Origin: Capsicum annuum | Lineage: Eukaryota > Streptophyta > Magnoliopsida > Solanales > Solanaceae | Direction: 5' to 3' | DNA length: 64,000 nt | NCBI RefSeq assembly: GCF_002878395.1 | Contig: NC_061120.1 | Location: 95,006,116-95,070,115, forward strand | Shown here: positions 34,365 to 47,381 of the stretch, in pieces | How the letters are laid out: every line of letters starts with the position of its first letter | Position numbering within the stretch: the stretch's first letter is position 1 | Notes under the pieces: generated by a model | Seen by the model: only the letters and a program-made list of their open reading frames with translations | Databases searched by the model: none | What the model was told of the DNA's origin: nothing | Position numbers and translations under genes: made by a program

Positions 34365-35872
34365 CTACAATCCCAATATAGCATCAAAATCAATCATGTC
34401 CAGCTCTACAAGACCAGCCACAGTATCACGATAAAAAATAGATACCATACAATTTCTATAAACTCTCCTACCCATAATAGAATCACCAATAGGAGTGGGA
34501 ACAGAAAAGGATTGCAAAATATTTTTAGGTTCAAAACCAAAACTAACAACCACATAAAGTATCACATAGGATAAGGTAGAACCGGTATCACATAACACAT
34601 ATACTCTTCGGTAGAAAATTTGTGAAGTCTATGCATCCTAATGGTTAGATAAAGAATATAACTAGTTGTTACCGCCTCCAGTAGCCTAAGTAGTATCCTT
34701 GGGTGGTGATGGAGCTATAGAATTAGTTTGGCACTTAGCGCCTGTAAAATTTTCTCTAACAGAGAGGTAGTCCCAATTATAATGATCTGACTGATCAGAA
34801 GTATAACATACACGCTCACTATAGATACACCTTCCCGGATGGTGTTATGTTGGGAATTGTTAAATCATTGATCAACTGGAGGTTTGGGTGTAGGGGCGCT
34901 AAATGAAGACTAATCATTGCTCAAAAACTTCTTCTTAGACAACTTATTACCCTAATTACTACCTTGGTGTAGACTGGTATGCTAGTTTGCAAACTTACCT
35001 CTCTTAGCTTACCTTTTTTTCTCCCTTACCTCTTCCTGCCTCTTCTTCTTCTCTTTTACCTACTGCATATGCACTAATAACCTATAGAAGTCCATATCCT
35101 TGTTCAGTATTGCTCCCTTACATTCCAACACCAAATCATCCAAGAGACCATATGTGAACTTCCTCATACGGGCCCTAATATTGCCCACTAATTCTAGAGC
35201 ATAACGAGACAGCTGGGTATACTTCACTATAGATTATTTGACACTCATTTTTCCTTATTTTAGATTCACAAATTCTTCAGCCTTTGCTTCCCTCAGCTCT
35301 TGAGGAAAGAAATAATCCATGAAAGCTTCTACAAACTCACCCGATATAGAAGGTTCAGCATCTCCATCCCGCAAATCCTCCCACTCATTGTTCCACTAGT
35401 TAGCTACGTCCTTCAACTGATAGGTTGCTAACTCAACTCCTTCAACCTCATTAGCATGCATAACTCTAAAAGTCTTCTCTAGCTCATCAACAAACCCTTG
35501 GGGGTCCTCCTCAATCTTGGTGACAATAAACATAGGTGGATTCAGCCTCATGAATTGGACGACCTAAGTAAGTTCCAAAGAACCAAACACAGAGCCTACA
35601 TCTTTAGAACAATGAGACTGAGAAGCCACAAGCTGAGCAATCATATGGATGGACTGTCAGAATTCAGCATTAGAGACTTCTCTTTGGGAAGACTGAGTAC
35701 AGTTAACACCAGTTAGGAGAGCCCGAAGTGGATTAGTTTTAACTATAGGGACTCCTGTAGTATCAACAAACTCTGGAGTACGAGCCCTATTTTGGGTTTG
35801 CATCCCATAAGTAGGGCAGACATCATCAGCTTGGGTATTTTGTTTATTAGATCTACGAGGAGGCATGATCAA
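34365..35872 (-). pseudogene. gag: gag and protease of element E
   Basis: Gag starts at or just inside 35,872 (PPRRSNKQNTQADDV). It continues as VTKIEEDPQGFVDELEKTF, FVEAFMDYFFPQELREAK and MRKFTYGLL, the normal order for Del-like gag, broken by a few stops. Protease is at 34,365-34,598 with an intact-looking active site, LCDTGSTLSYV, and the GDSIMGRRVYRNC segment, ending LDMIDFDAILGL. The primer site and 5' LTR follow on its right. Confidence 0.82.
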
Positions 35873-36059
35873 TCTCTAAAATATAGGAAATCATTGATTA
35901 GATGACATTTAGACTCTAAAGCATAAATGAAGACATGAAGAAAATATAGACATTCCTAAACGCCTAGTATTGTTCTCCTTATAAGTGTGGCGCGCTACAC
36001 AACCATCAAAAGAACTCTACCCGATGCGACTTTCCAAACACCCTGGGATCATGAACCGT

Positions 36060-36071
36060 GCTCTGATACCA
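36060..36071 (-). other. Primer-binding site of element E
   Basis: The minus strand reads TGGTATCAGAGC, a perfect 12-base match to the initiator-tRNA-Met primer site, nine bases from the LTR end. Confidence 0.9.
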
Positions 36072-36080
36072 AGTTTTTCA

Positions 36081-38176
36081 TGACCCAAGCTAGGGCCCTG
36101 GCCCCGATGGGCATCCCAAACCATAAAGGCCTGAGATCTATCTTAACTCATGATCGTATGCAACACTCATCTATTATCAAAATATGGAAGTAAATTAGAA
36201 CATGGTTATTTTATCATTTCAGCTAATCAATATGGTTATAAATTCACAAAGACCCAAAACCATCCAACATAAGTCTGCAAAATCTTTTAATAAACTGAAA
36301 ACACATCTACCTGAAACCAAGACAAGGCCCCCGGTTGGACCATGAATTATAAACCCAATGAAAGCATAATATGAAATAAGGCCTTTAGAAATAAAGGAAG
36401 CTCACCAACTTCAAAAGTCTGACAATGATCTACTGCTTAAAGCGAAGGAAGGACTGAACCTCAGATTCTGAAATATAGAGGGTCAATACAATTGTACTAG
36501 TATGTAGAACAATCCAAAATAACATTTTTATTACAAAACATAGGTGAGTAAAATATTAATCATAAGATAAGTAAAAACACATGGGCACCATTTAGAGTTT
36601 CAAAATGATTTCTTGAAATCATGACTCTAACACTTTGTTTTACTACTGAGATAGATGGTACACCCTATATTTTTAGTACCCACGGGCTATATGGATCTAC
36701 CATTTACTCGTCAACCAAGCCCCAAATCAAAGTTTGCTGCAAAGATTGGGGTCTTAAACGCTATTCTAGTATACCAGTGACTCAATGGCAAGAATATATT
36801 GTCTATAGCCAGTCATATCACCCAAATTGGAAAAACTCAATTTTCAGCGATGAGCCCTTATACTCAAATTTCTTCTTTGAGTAACCATCAAACTATCTCT
36901 TTAGGCCTAATTTTAGTTCTTCAAATATCAAGTTTCACATACAAAATCATTCGGTGTTTAATATGTTAAGGGTATGTCATCATAGGGTATCATCATACCC
37001 TAACTTGCAAATTGCTCATATCATATCAATTTCAAGCCCATCTCATTCAAAGTATGAAAATGACCACCAAAGATTTAGAACATCACAACAGAGTCCATAT
37101 TTTGAAATCACATGAAAACTTATACAAATACACTCTTTTTACAAGACTTAAACATATGGTGGCCATGTCAATTATACCATCACATACAATTCTTCTTTTT
37201 AATGCAAAGAGTATAGTTATGGAAAGAACACTCCATCTTATCAATTCAAAATTAATGTCAAACCAAGTTTGGGTAAGAACCATTTGACATCAAAATTCAA
37301 AACATGCAAGTGAATACCACATATTGTATAAATCAAGTAAAATCCACACTTAGAGGGAGGTCTCATAAATCATGCCCCCAATTAAACTTTTCAAAACGAA
37401 AACCAAAAGCACATGTATATTTAGTTATAATTCAACTCAATATAAAGGAGTACAAGACCAACATATACTTTTATCAAAACAAATTCATGAATGTATGCTA
37501 TTCAATACAATATCAAAACCCTTTTTCATAAACATGATTGTACATCTTTAAACTTGGTAAAATGATAAAATTCATGCCCTTGGAGTTTAAGGATAGTCCT
37601 ACATACCTTAGGTTCCATAGTTTGAAGAATGGAACCCTAATCTTGACACTTTTTTAGAATAAACTTGAAAGGATTAAATTCTTGATTGTTGAGCAAAAGG
37701 GAAGGGTTTTGTTTGAGAGTAATTTGGAGAGAATGGGTAATTTCATGCCCTAACTATGTTATTAATCATGATTAGATGAATATAATTAATGGAAAGATGT
37801 AATTGCCCCTTAGGCATTTAAACCCACAACTGGGTTGCATTTTTGTGGCTCACTACGATGAGTAGGTGCCCCATCGCTAAGGCACCACAATGCGGTACAA
37901 TCGTGGTGACCTACTATTTTTGTGATCCAAACACGGCCCAATCCTCAACTGAAAAATCCAAAACTTCCCCAACACATGCCCTTTACACCCCTGAACATGA
38001 ATTGACTCAAAAATCTACATCTCAGGATCGGAAATGTATAATTAAAATCATCAAAGTTAGGAGGTTCAAAATATGACTAAGTCTCTCAGAACTTAGAAAA
38101 TTTTTCTTGCTTTAAATTCCCTACGCATACAACTAAGAGTGGAATATAAAGAAGAATGATACGGGGTGTTATAACA
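36081..38176 (-). repeat. 5' LTR of element E (about 2,096 bp)
   Basis: On the minus strand it runs from TGTTATAACACCCCG (38,176) to GCTTGGGTCA (36,081), next to the primer site. The length is typical of Del-like LTRs. Only one LTR is present because the element was truncated on its 3' side. Its right edge abuts the 3' part of element G. The open frames inside are chance frames. Confidence 0.75.
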
Positions 38177-38690
38177 CAAAATAGTCTATACCAAAATTTT
38201 ATTTGATGGGTGGGTTAACGGCCCATCAAGAATGTGATGACTCATCATCTCAATCATCAACCATAACCCAATTGACATATATATTTTTATTTTTATGACA
38301 TTTATGGAAATGGTGTGTTAGGGATCTGGCAGTTTATTTCTTGACTCATCAACCCTTAATCAGAATGGTTGATCCTTATGCTTATTATGATAACTTAAAT
38401 TGACAATCCATCACGTTAATGGCAATTTGCCAAGTGACCCATCAATCTTAAACCTATTATAACTTTTATTCTACATTTTTTTACATAATTAGCACGCACA
38501 TTACCCATAATCAATAATGAAAACCAACACTAACATAATTTATATCACATAATCGGTTGACTCTCACTAGATCCTGATTTAAGGTCACGACATGACTCGA
38601 GTGTCTTGACTATTCAGACTTTGTCAAGATACACCAATGTTACCAAATTAACCTGCTCTTGTAGACCAACATATTATTTTACTCATTGAC
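38177..38690 (-). other. Post-polymerase region of element G with decayed hairpin
   Basis: On the minus strand, 38,545-38,615 reads 'gtatcttgacaaag' and then 'cgtgaccttaaatcaggatctagtgagagtcaacc'. This matches, position by position, the stretch around the hairpin of A' (28,075-28,160), with the stem mutated. The part nearest LTR E (38,200-38,470) carries 'gatgggt', 'gatgactcatc' and 'gacccatcaa' words resembling the U3 repeats of C-type LTRs. No gene is seen. Confidence 0.55.
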
Positions 38691-39780
38691 TATTTATCTT
38701 AAACGACTTCCCATCTTTTTTTTCCAATTTCATAACTCCAGATGGAAAAACTTGAGTCAATTTAGAAGGTCTGGTCCACTTGAATTTCAGCTTACCTAGA
38801 AAGAGCTTAAACCTTAAGTTGAACAACAATACCAAGTTTTCCACTTGAAATTATCACTTTTAAATTCTCCTATCATGGTATAACTTTATTTTCTTCTTAT
38901 AGAGGACAGCTCTTTCATAAGCATGGATTCAAAACCTATCCATCTCATTTAATTTATCTAACCTCATATCAGCAGCTTATTTTTAACTCAAATTTACCTT
39001 TTTGAGTGCTCATAAGGCTTTGTGCTCAAGTTCTACTATAAGTTAAAAGCCTTGCCAAAAACTAGTTTATGAGGAGACCATACATATTGGCATCTTGAAT
39101 GCAGTGTGGTAGGGCTAAAGATCCTCATCAAGCTTCTTGACCAATTACTCTAGTTAGCATTAATAAATTTGGCCAATATTATCCTTATCTCTCAGTTTGA
39201 CACCTCCACTTTCTACTAATTCAGGGATGATAAGGAGTTACCACTTTGTGCTATTTTACACTGTATTTGGCTAAAGCATCCTGAAATACCTTGTTACAAA
39301 AATAAGAACCCTCATCCTTTATGATTGCATGGGGAGTACCCAAATGAGAAAAGGTGTTATTTTTCAAGAAAGCTACCATAATTTTTCCTTCTCTATCTAC
39401 TAACACCACAACTTTCATCTACTTGATATATAGTCCATAGCAGCCAAGATATATTTGTGCCCATAGAAAATCACAAAGGGGTCATAAAATCAATACCCCA
39501 CACATTTAATAAAAATTTTAGACATGGGCATCTCTTGATGCCTAGAGATCGACCCCAACTAATGGCTTTGATCACAAATATTGGAAAAATCATATGCATC
39601 CTTGTCAATAGTAGGCCAATAGCACTGCAAAAATTTTCTCATTTTGCAACCACTAGCATGTTGTCCTCCCATTGGGACGAATGGCAGGCCCTCAAAATAC
39701 TTAGCATTTCCACCTATGGAACACATCTCCAAATGATATTGTATGAACATAATATAATTAAATAAGGTTCATCCTAGAAA
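38690..39780 (-). pseudogene. pol: Integrase of element G, heavily decayed
   Basis: The zinc-domain part is readable near 39,559-39,750 as CYWPTIDKDAYDFSNICDQSH, where Athila/Tat relatives have FYWPT...KDA..F...CD.CQ. Further left, scattered segments fit the core and the C-terminal part, which ends near 38,690 (EIGKKRWEVV). It is broken by many stops, and the DDE residues cannot all be placed. Confidence 0.65.
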
Positions 39781-39899
39781 TAATTGTTCAAAGCATATAG
39801 AAAATTCTTTCTTTGATGAAAGCTTAAATCTTATGGGATTTGTCACTAACAAATTAGTTAGTAAAATCTGCTTACCATAGCACAAGATTAAGGGTAGTT

Positions 39900-41300
39900 G
39901 AAAGTACCTGTTCATCTGAGAATGAGTCATTAATCTCTAATTCATTCACCTCATTCCCTCCTTTTTTATTCGAGACAAATAGTCTGTCACTTAATTTTCA
40001 TAGTCTTTTCGGTCCTTGACTTCAAAGTCAAATTTCTATAGTAGCAAAACCTATTTTATCTTTCTATGCTTGTCATCTTTCTTTGCCATCAAATATCTTA
40101 AGGCTGAGTGATTAGTGTGGAATAAATTTAGTACCAAGAAAATGTGTCCTAAACTTCTCAAAAGATAGAAAACAACAAGAAGCTCTTGCTCAATAACAAT
40201 ATAGTTCTTTTTAAACCCATTTAATTTCTTTCTTGCATAATGAATAGGATGAAAAATCTTCTTTTATTTGACCAAGTACATCCCCAAGTGCAACTCCACT
40301 CACATCATATATCATTTCGAATGGCTTAGTCTAATCTAGAGTAATAATAATGGGTGCAGCTACCACTTCTCCTTGAGATACTCAAATTCCTTCAAACAAT
40401 TATAATCAAATAAAAATTTGGTTTCCTTATCCAACAATCTATAAAGTGGTTTTGAAATCTTAGAGAAGTCCCTTAAAACCTTGAGTAAAAACCTACATGA
40501 CCATGAAAATTATGAATGGCCTTCATTGAGATTGGAGGAGATAGATTTTCAATCACCTTGAGTTTGGCCTGGTCAACTTCGATTCCTTTACCTGAGATCT
40601 TGTGCCTCAACACAATGTCCTCTTTTACCATAAAGTGACATTTCTCTGAATTGAGTATAAGGTTGAACTCTTCACATCTTTGTAAGGCATTGCTAAGATT
40701 TGCCAAGAAAATCATCAAAAGAGTTTCCTACCATAAAAATTCATCCATAAACACTTACAAAGTGTCCTCCACCATATCCAAGAAAATTGATATCATACAT
40801 CTTTGGAAAGACCTAGCACATTACGCAACCCAAAGGGCATCTGCTTAAAGGCAAATGTCCCATAGAGGCAAGTAAATGTATTTTTTAATTAGTCATCGAT
40901 CGTAATGGATATTTGATTATAGCCTGATATCCATTTAAGAAATAGTTCCAACTCCTTTTTACCAACCAATGAAGCATTTGATTTATAAAGGGCATTGGAA
41001 AGTGATCTTAAAAAGTCCAAGATTTAACTTTTAGTAGTCCAAGCACACTATCCATCCCATAATGGGCCTATGTGGAATCAATTCACTCTTATCATTATAA
41101 ACCACAATCATACCTCACTTCTTAAGGACACACTGAATTGGGCTTACCCACTTGCTATCAGAAATTAGGAATATGACTTTTGCATCGATTCATCTAATTA
41201 TTTCCTTATTTGCCACCTCTTGCATTGGTGTGTTGAGCTTGCACTAATGTTAAATATTAGGAATATACTCTTTCTCTAACTGAATTTATAACTACAAATG
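39900..41300 (-). pseudogene. pol: Reverse transcriptase and RNase H of element G
   Basis: The start is seen at 41,050-41,250 (MQEVANKEIIR, FLISDSKWVSPIQCVLKK, GWIVCLDY). The palm is near 40,720-40,860 (TFAFKQMPFGLRN), with the catalytic box reading VFMDEF, so the second Asp of FMDD is Glu. The C-terminal part is open at 40,473-40,718: NLSNALQRCEEFNLILNSEK, LRHKISGKGIEVDQAK. RNase H remnants lie between 39,950 and 40,470. The type is Athila/Tat. Confidence 0.8.
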
Positions 41301-41399
41301 CTTGGTTGAATGCCAATGATGTCTACTATTATCCACTCGATGGCCCTTTTATACTTTTTATAATATTAAAACAAGTGCTTCCTCCTTCTATTCAAATAA

Positions 41400-42030
41400 G
41401 TTTGCAAAAATAATCACTGATAAAGTGTTTTATCACCTAAAAAGATGTATCTAAAGTGGGCTAGCAATTCTTTCAACTCTAGAACAGTTGGCTCTTCAAT
41501 AGATATTTTGTGGGAGGACTTGTCATGTTTTTGAAGTCAGGGTCTAACTTTTTTGGAATGTATTAATATAAACCTATCACAGTCAATTACTAAACTATAT
41601 CATTATAATATTATATACCTTTATCTTTAAAATTCATCAATACTAGTGTCAGAGTTTCTATGATAAATTTTGCTTCAATCGGCACAACCAACTCATCTTC
41701 ATCAATGATATCAATGATCGAAACCACACTCATGTCTATTAGTTTTTTCATTAATTGACTCTCATTAAATTTTACTTCCTCTTCATTGAGCGTAAACTTT
41801 AGCTCATTGCTTTTTGTATCCATAAAAACTCTTTTGGTGTCTAAAAAGGGTTTACCCAATACTTTGGGTACTTCAAAGTCCACTTCAGAGTCAAAAATCA
41901 CTAAGTCTGCTGGCAAAATAAAGTTAGCCACTTTGACCAATACATCATATAAAATCCCAACTAGCCATTTGTCCAAATAATTAGCCATTAGCAACTGCGT
42001 TGATGTCGATTTGGGGGTTGCTAAGCCTAA
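41400..42030 (-). pseudogene. pol: Protease of element G
   Basis: The ORF at 41,611-41,994 holds the second half of protease: GILYDVLVKVANFILPADLV, FDSEVDFEVPKVLGKPFLD, then a tail with IIDIIDEDELVVP. It is collinear with protease of element A' (27,640-28,000). The active-site half lies just to the right and is broken; the catalytic Asp cannot be assigned with confidence. The link towards reverse transcriptase follows at 41,400-41,600. Confidence 0.75.
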
Positions 42031-42826
42031 CTATTGATAAATGGCTAGTGGTATCTAGTTAATTCTACATTCAAGATCACAAAATGATTTAGGAAAATTG
42101 AATGGACAAATTGTGCATGGAATAGTGAATGTGTTCAGGTTTGATTTCTTTTTTACCAAAGAGCATGACACAAAATTGCACTACAATAATGACGATTATC
42201 TACTGGATCACACCATACTATTCTCTTATTTGTAACCACGTCCTTCATGAACTTATCATATCCCAATATTTTTTAACAGCTTTTACCAATGGGATATTTA
42301 CCGACAACTACTTAAGCATGGATAAAAACTTGTTGAACTTATCGCCCTCTATTTTCTTTGTCACTTTGTGTAGGGATAGTGGGAAGGTCTACGTATTTAA
42401 GTTAAAGGTTTTGTTACCTCCTTACCCTTCTCCTAGATTGTGGCATCACTATTTATCAAGTTGATCAATTTTTTAGCATCTACTTTTACACTATCACCAA
42501 TCTCAGATTTTGAGCTTTGATCAGAATCTCACCAGCTCAACAACATTATCCACCATTTCATAATTATCATCCAAATCTTTTGCCTATGTTTGGACCATAA
42601 GTTATGGCCCCGATAAGATTTTACCACTTCTTGTGGTGATGGCAAAACAACTTTTATCATTTCATGAGTTTTACAACACGTCGCATGTCAAACTTTCCAT
42701 ATTTTTGCTGATTAAAGGTTTTAGATAACTGACTCATCTAGTTCACCAACTGTTTGATATAAGTGGAATAAGAATCAACTAATTGCCTAGTCCTTGACAA
42801 GTCACGTTTCATTTCCTTAACACCTG
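42030..42826 (-). pseudogene. gag: gag C-terminal part of element G
   Basis: Begins at the edge of element A with GVKEMKRDLSRTRQLVDSYS and IKQLVNQMSQLSKTFNQQKY, the coiled segment near the end of Athila/Tat gag. Decayed linker to protease follows. The missing front of this frame is at 57,093-58,490, on the other side of element A. Confidence 0.78.
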
Positions 42827-44385
42827 TGATGTTGGGTGTATTTATGCACTCTAGTGTTACTATTCTAGCTTATTTAGTCTAGTTTTGAGGATAATTCGTG
42901 TGCTTTATGTGTGATGATGATTTGAATAAGTGTATAAGTATTCAAGGATGTGATTACAATGGTTAAAACTATTCTCAAGTAAAAACTCATTTTACTAGCT
43001 TGAGCTAGGTATGTGTCTAGTTGGTTTCGTTGGATTCTAGTGTGTTAAATGAGTTACTATGGGTCTTATTTTGTAATTCTTTATGGAAAAACTTTTTTAT
43101 AATGTGTAATGGTCAATTGGATCAAGCCTAGAGCCAAAACAATAAGTTAAAGTGCAACATAAGCAAGCCTAGTCTTAGCTCATGTTTTGAGTTCATCGTT
43201 CCTGATAGTGTTGTTTTGATCTCTAACTCGTGGTGAAAATTGATGTAGGATCTTTTATGAGATGATTATGATGATATATGGCTGATTTAACAGCTAGAAA
43301 TCCATTGGAAACAGACCATAAAATCTTGAATAAAGGAAGGACGTTGGAACACTTAGCCAAAAACTTGGATGCAACTTCCATTGAGGTATCACGACAGGGG
43401 TGCGCCACATCCCATAATTGACTCAAGAAGCTAATATGGAGTGATGAATATTTTATTTTACCAGCTAGTGCACTATGATCCTTGCTCAAGTTGACCATCT
43501 AGTATGGCCCGACCCTATTCCAAACACGGCCAAGACTTAGTTTCCTACTCCCACATGGCTTGGACTTTGGTTACTACAAATATAATGAATTATACATGAT
43601 ATTACTTACTTTTGAACGTGTTTGGAGATTAAGGATTATAGTTATGTTGATTAGTGGCTAAGGACTCTCTTTTTGGGGTTAAAGCCAAGAATATGAAGAC
43701 TATTGTTTTAAATTGATTTCTTTTAATTAGCTTATCATATTTGGTTGCTTGTTTATCTTCATTTTAACTATTTTAAGGATTGATCACCCTTATAATATAT
43801 ATATTGTCAACATTTTAATCTCGAGAGAGGGAATAGGAAGATAGAATGTAGGGATAAACAAAGTAAGGTTCGTAATTTTTTATCAAACTAAGGAATGAGA
43901 ATTAGCATCTAGGACAGGGATGTACCTAGAAGCCTTACTTGATTCAAACGTAGGATCATAGCTTAAAGAACTAAATTGGATTATTACATCCCTGCTCAAC
44001 TATGTAGTTATAATGTCCAAGTTTGGTAAATGATTAGAGGTTGGGAGGCCTTGGACATGCAATTAACCCTACGAATCAATAACCAAGATAATCGAGTTTA
44101 TGAATAAAGTTTAATAACATAGTATGATTATTTGAATTGCTTTAATCCTTGGCTTTACTCCATTGATTGTCTCAAGTCTTTTACTTTACACAATGTTTAC
44201 TTTACATTTTGTTATAACTTTAAAACTCTCTTTTGGTTACTCTTGTATCAATTGAAACTGCATTGTGAACTAAATTTGAATAGTTGTTAGAACAAGTCCC
44301 TATGGGATCGATATTCGGCATTCTTAAAGGCCACTATATTACTTGGTAGACCACATACACTTGTGTTTGCTCTTGGGCCCTGTCA
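42827..44385 (+). repeat. 5' LTR of element A (1,559 bp)
   Basis: Starts TGATGTTGGGTGTATTTATG and ends GGGCCCTGTCA. It is collinear with the LTR at 55,428, apart from indels of tens of bases. The phrase 'ccctatgggatcgatattcg' lies about 80 bp before the end. A weak TATA-like 'tataatatatatat' occurs at 43,791-43,804. Confidence 0.85.
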
Positions 44386-44391
44386 AAATTT

Positions 44392-44409
44392 TTGCACCGC
44401 TGTCGGGGA
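44392..44409 (+). other. Primer-binding site of element A
   Basis: TTGCACCGCTGTCGGGGA matches about 14 of 18 positions of TGGCGCCGTTGCCGGGGA, the tRNA-Asp-type site. It sits six bases after the LTR. Confidence 0.85.
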
Positions 44410-44502
44410 CTTGTAATTTTGCACCTATTTTATTTAGTTTTACTTTTAGATTTCTTTGGTGTTTACACACATGGTCTTGTTTTTGTATTTGCAGGAAATA
44501 GG

Positions 44503-46920
44503 TTTACAAAGTAGTAAGCTGGCAAAGGATCAAGAATTGGTTGAACCAAGCCCTGAACCTAAGCAACTTTTCCATTAATGAAGTAGAGAAGCAATAATTC
44601 TCCCCTGTATTCCGCAAACAGAAGAATATCAACATAATCCTACTCTCATGGATGACGAAAAAGTATCCCATAAGATGGTTAGAGAAGTAGAAATCCCACT
44701 TTCGACAAATTTGACCTCTCATTTTCAGAAACTAGTTGCTGGAAGGAGGTTTGAGCTAAAGAACAATATAGTGAAACTGTTGATTAGCAGTGGACAATTT
44801 AGAGGGCTGGCATATGAAGATCAACAGGTCCACTAGCAGAATCTCATTGAGCTAACATATTCATTTCGACAGATGTGAATGCTGAATATGTGAACTGACC
44901 CTCTTCCCCCATTTACTTGTTGGGGAAGCTAAAAGGTGGTTGAACACTAAGCCAGCAAATTTAATCACATCAAGGGATAACTTAGCCCGAAAGTTCCTTT
45001 TCAGGTTCTTTCTGTCTAGAAAGATTGTGAAACTTTACAGTGAGATAGTAAGTTTTAAACAGAGGCTAGATGAGAACCTTTATCATTCTTGCGAGTGGTT
45101 CAAGGCACTTGTTTTTCGAACTATCCACATCATCAATAATCAAATGAGGTACGTGCTTATACTTTTGCATAAGTACTTGATCACAACACAAAAATTTTTC
45201 TAGATTCAGCTGTAGGTGGTCAAGCATTAGAGTTGACTTATAATGAGTAGTACACCTTATTGAACTACATTTTACAAGGAAATCTAGAGCGGCATAATAA
45301 TTCTAGGAGAGACACGAAGAAAGTTATAGGTCTTTTGGAGGTGGACCAATGCACTACTTTATAATCTTAGGTTTCTACATTAAAAAAATTGATAAACACT
45401 CAGTTCAGCAGTCTGAAAGTGGGAGCTACACAGACTATGGCAGCAGTTAATGTAGTTCAGCAGACTAGTGGTTGGTGTGAGGTTTGTGGCACTAGTGGTC
45501 ATTCTATGGCCATATGTGCTGCAAATCTAGATTTAGTGATGTCTGTGGGCAATGTTCAGAGGCTAAATTATGGTAATTCCTACAACATAAAGTGGCAGAC
45601 TCAGCCACCAAATCTAGCATGGAACAATAACTAACAAACACAAGGAAAACAGTCAACTAGAAACTTGGAAGAGATAATGAAATAGATTCTAGCTAATCAA
45701 ACATAGTTGGTTGTAGATGTAAATAACCCACAAGTAGCCACGAGAAGTTTAGAGTTGCATTTGGGGCAATTATCATAGACACTAAATACCAGGCCTCAAG
45801 GTGGTTTGCTATAAGATACAGAAAACACAAAACAAGTGATGGAAATCACTTTGAGAAATGGTAAAGAGCTCCATGGAGAACCTCCAAAGGCAACTAAGGA
45901 GGTAGATGTTGATGTGGTGACTGAACGTGTAAATGGCCAAGTTGCTAAAAAATCAAGAAAGTTCGAGTACTCAAAAGAAAAAGTTGTTGATAAAGTGAAG
46001 AAGATTCCACAACTACCCTTTCCACAGAAGCATATAACGGCAAAGGAGGATGTGTGCTTCAAGAAGTTCATTGATATGTTCAAAGAGATACACATTAACT
46101 TACCTTTTTTAGATGTTTTGCAGGGAATTCCCAAGTATGCTTAGTATACTTGAAGGACGTAGTTGCCAATAAAGTTCAGTTGTAGGATATTGAGGCGGTA
46201 GAACTCACTAAGGAGTCTAGTTTTAAGGTTACTCAAAAGATGTCAAAAAAACTTAAGGACCCTGGGAAGTTTACTTCCCATTCAGATTGGCAACAGAGAT
46301 GTGGTTCAGGGACTTAGTGAGTTAGGTGCAAGTATCAACTTGATGCCCCTATCTTTATTCAACACATTGGGCTTGGGAAATCCTACACTTAGCTTTGTGT
46401 TGTAGCAATTGGCAAACAGGACCATAGCCCATTCTGAAGGAGTGATAGAGAATGTCCTCACAATGGTTGGTAAATTTATTATTCTTGTTGACTTTATTTC
46501 TCTAGATTTTTAGGTAGATAAATAGGTACCAATCATCTTGGAACATCTATTTTTAGTGACAGGTGGATCTTTAATTGATATGAGAGAGGGTATGCTCACA
46601 ATGAGGTTGGAAGATGAAGAGGCAATTTTTAAAGTGTACAAACCACTTAATACACTATCTCACTACAAAGACTTGTTTATGATTATGGTGATCGAAGGTG
46701 ATAAGTGTGGGGTGCTAGAGCCTATTCCATAAAACAACTCTTCGAACACCCTCATTGAGCACCCGAAGCCACAACCACCTAAGATTGACATGATGCAGAT
46801 TGATGAGCCTGAAAAGGCTATAGTTGAAAAAGTTGTTGACCTTGAGAGTTTACACTCAAAAGGTCAAAAACGAATAAGAAGATGGCCTCCAAGTTTGAGG
46901 AAAAGGATGACGGAACTTGG
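44503..46920 (+). pseudogene. gag: gag and protease of element A, no polymerase
   Basis: Gag N-terminal part at 44,640-44,840 (FQKLVAGRRFELKNNIVKLL). Core fragments follow at 44,880-45,170, then a zinc-knuckle-like CEVCGTSGHSMAICAAN (45,475-45,525). The SLELHLGQLS segment precedes the linker frame at 45,836-46,144 (ITLRNGKELHGEPP ... KIPQLPFPQKH). Protease is near 46,310-46,640: LSELGASINLMPLSLFNTLG, where the catalytic Asp is Glu, then VPIILEHLFLVTGGSLIDM. A short acidic and then basic tail ends the frame, and the hairpin region follows at once. Many stops make it dead. Confidence 0.85.
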
Positions 46921-46963
46921 TTAAGTTGAGTTGGGTCGTGCCGTGAAACTAAATTAGGCGCTG

Positions 46964-46981
46964 CTTGGGAGGCAACCCAAG
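46964..46981 (+). other. Hairpin after the gag-protease frame, element A
   Basis: CTTGGGAGGCAACCCAAG: a perfect 6-bp stem with loop AGGCAA, preceded by 'aaattaggcgctg'. The second stem pair is T:A here and A:T in element A' (28,145-28,162), so pairing is kept although both bases changed. Confidence 0.75.
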
Positions 46982-47381
46982 TTAAGGTATTTTTTATTTT
47001 CAGTATTTTTAGTTTTTACTTCACGTAATTTTTGTTTTTGTTGAGTTGCAAGTTGATGGGAAGTCTGAGTATTGGAAATCTGAGTGAAGGAACATAGCGA
47101 AGACTAAGTGTGGGGTCCCTGGACCTTCTTGATGTATGAAGATGCTACAAGCCTTAGGGAGTATTTATATCTCTTCTTTTAAAGTATACTTTAGGGACAA
47201 AGTAGATTTTTAAGTGTGGGGTGGGGAAATTCCCATTTTAAGGGTAAATTTAAAAAATTATAATTAGGAATAAGTGAGATATTCTTGTTGGTTCTATAAG
47301 TGATTGCATGATTCAAGTGTCTTGTTTGAAAAAACAAGAATGTTGATTGTATGAATTACTACTTTTAAAACTCCTAAGCTC
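46982..47381 (+). other. 3' interior of element A, first part
   Basis: Non-coding. It contains 'taagtgtggggtgggg' (47,212-47,227), the usual phrase after coding regions in this group. It breaks off at 'ctcctaagctc', where the B-type block starts, and resumes at 54,221. Confidence 0.65.
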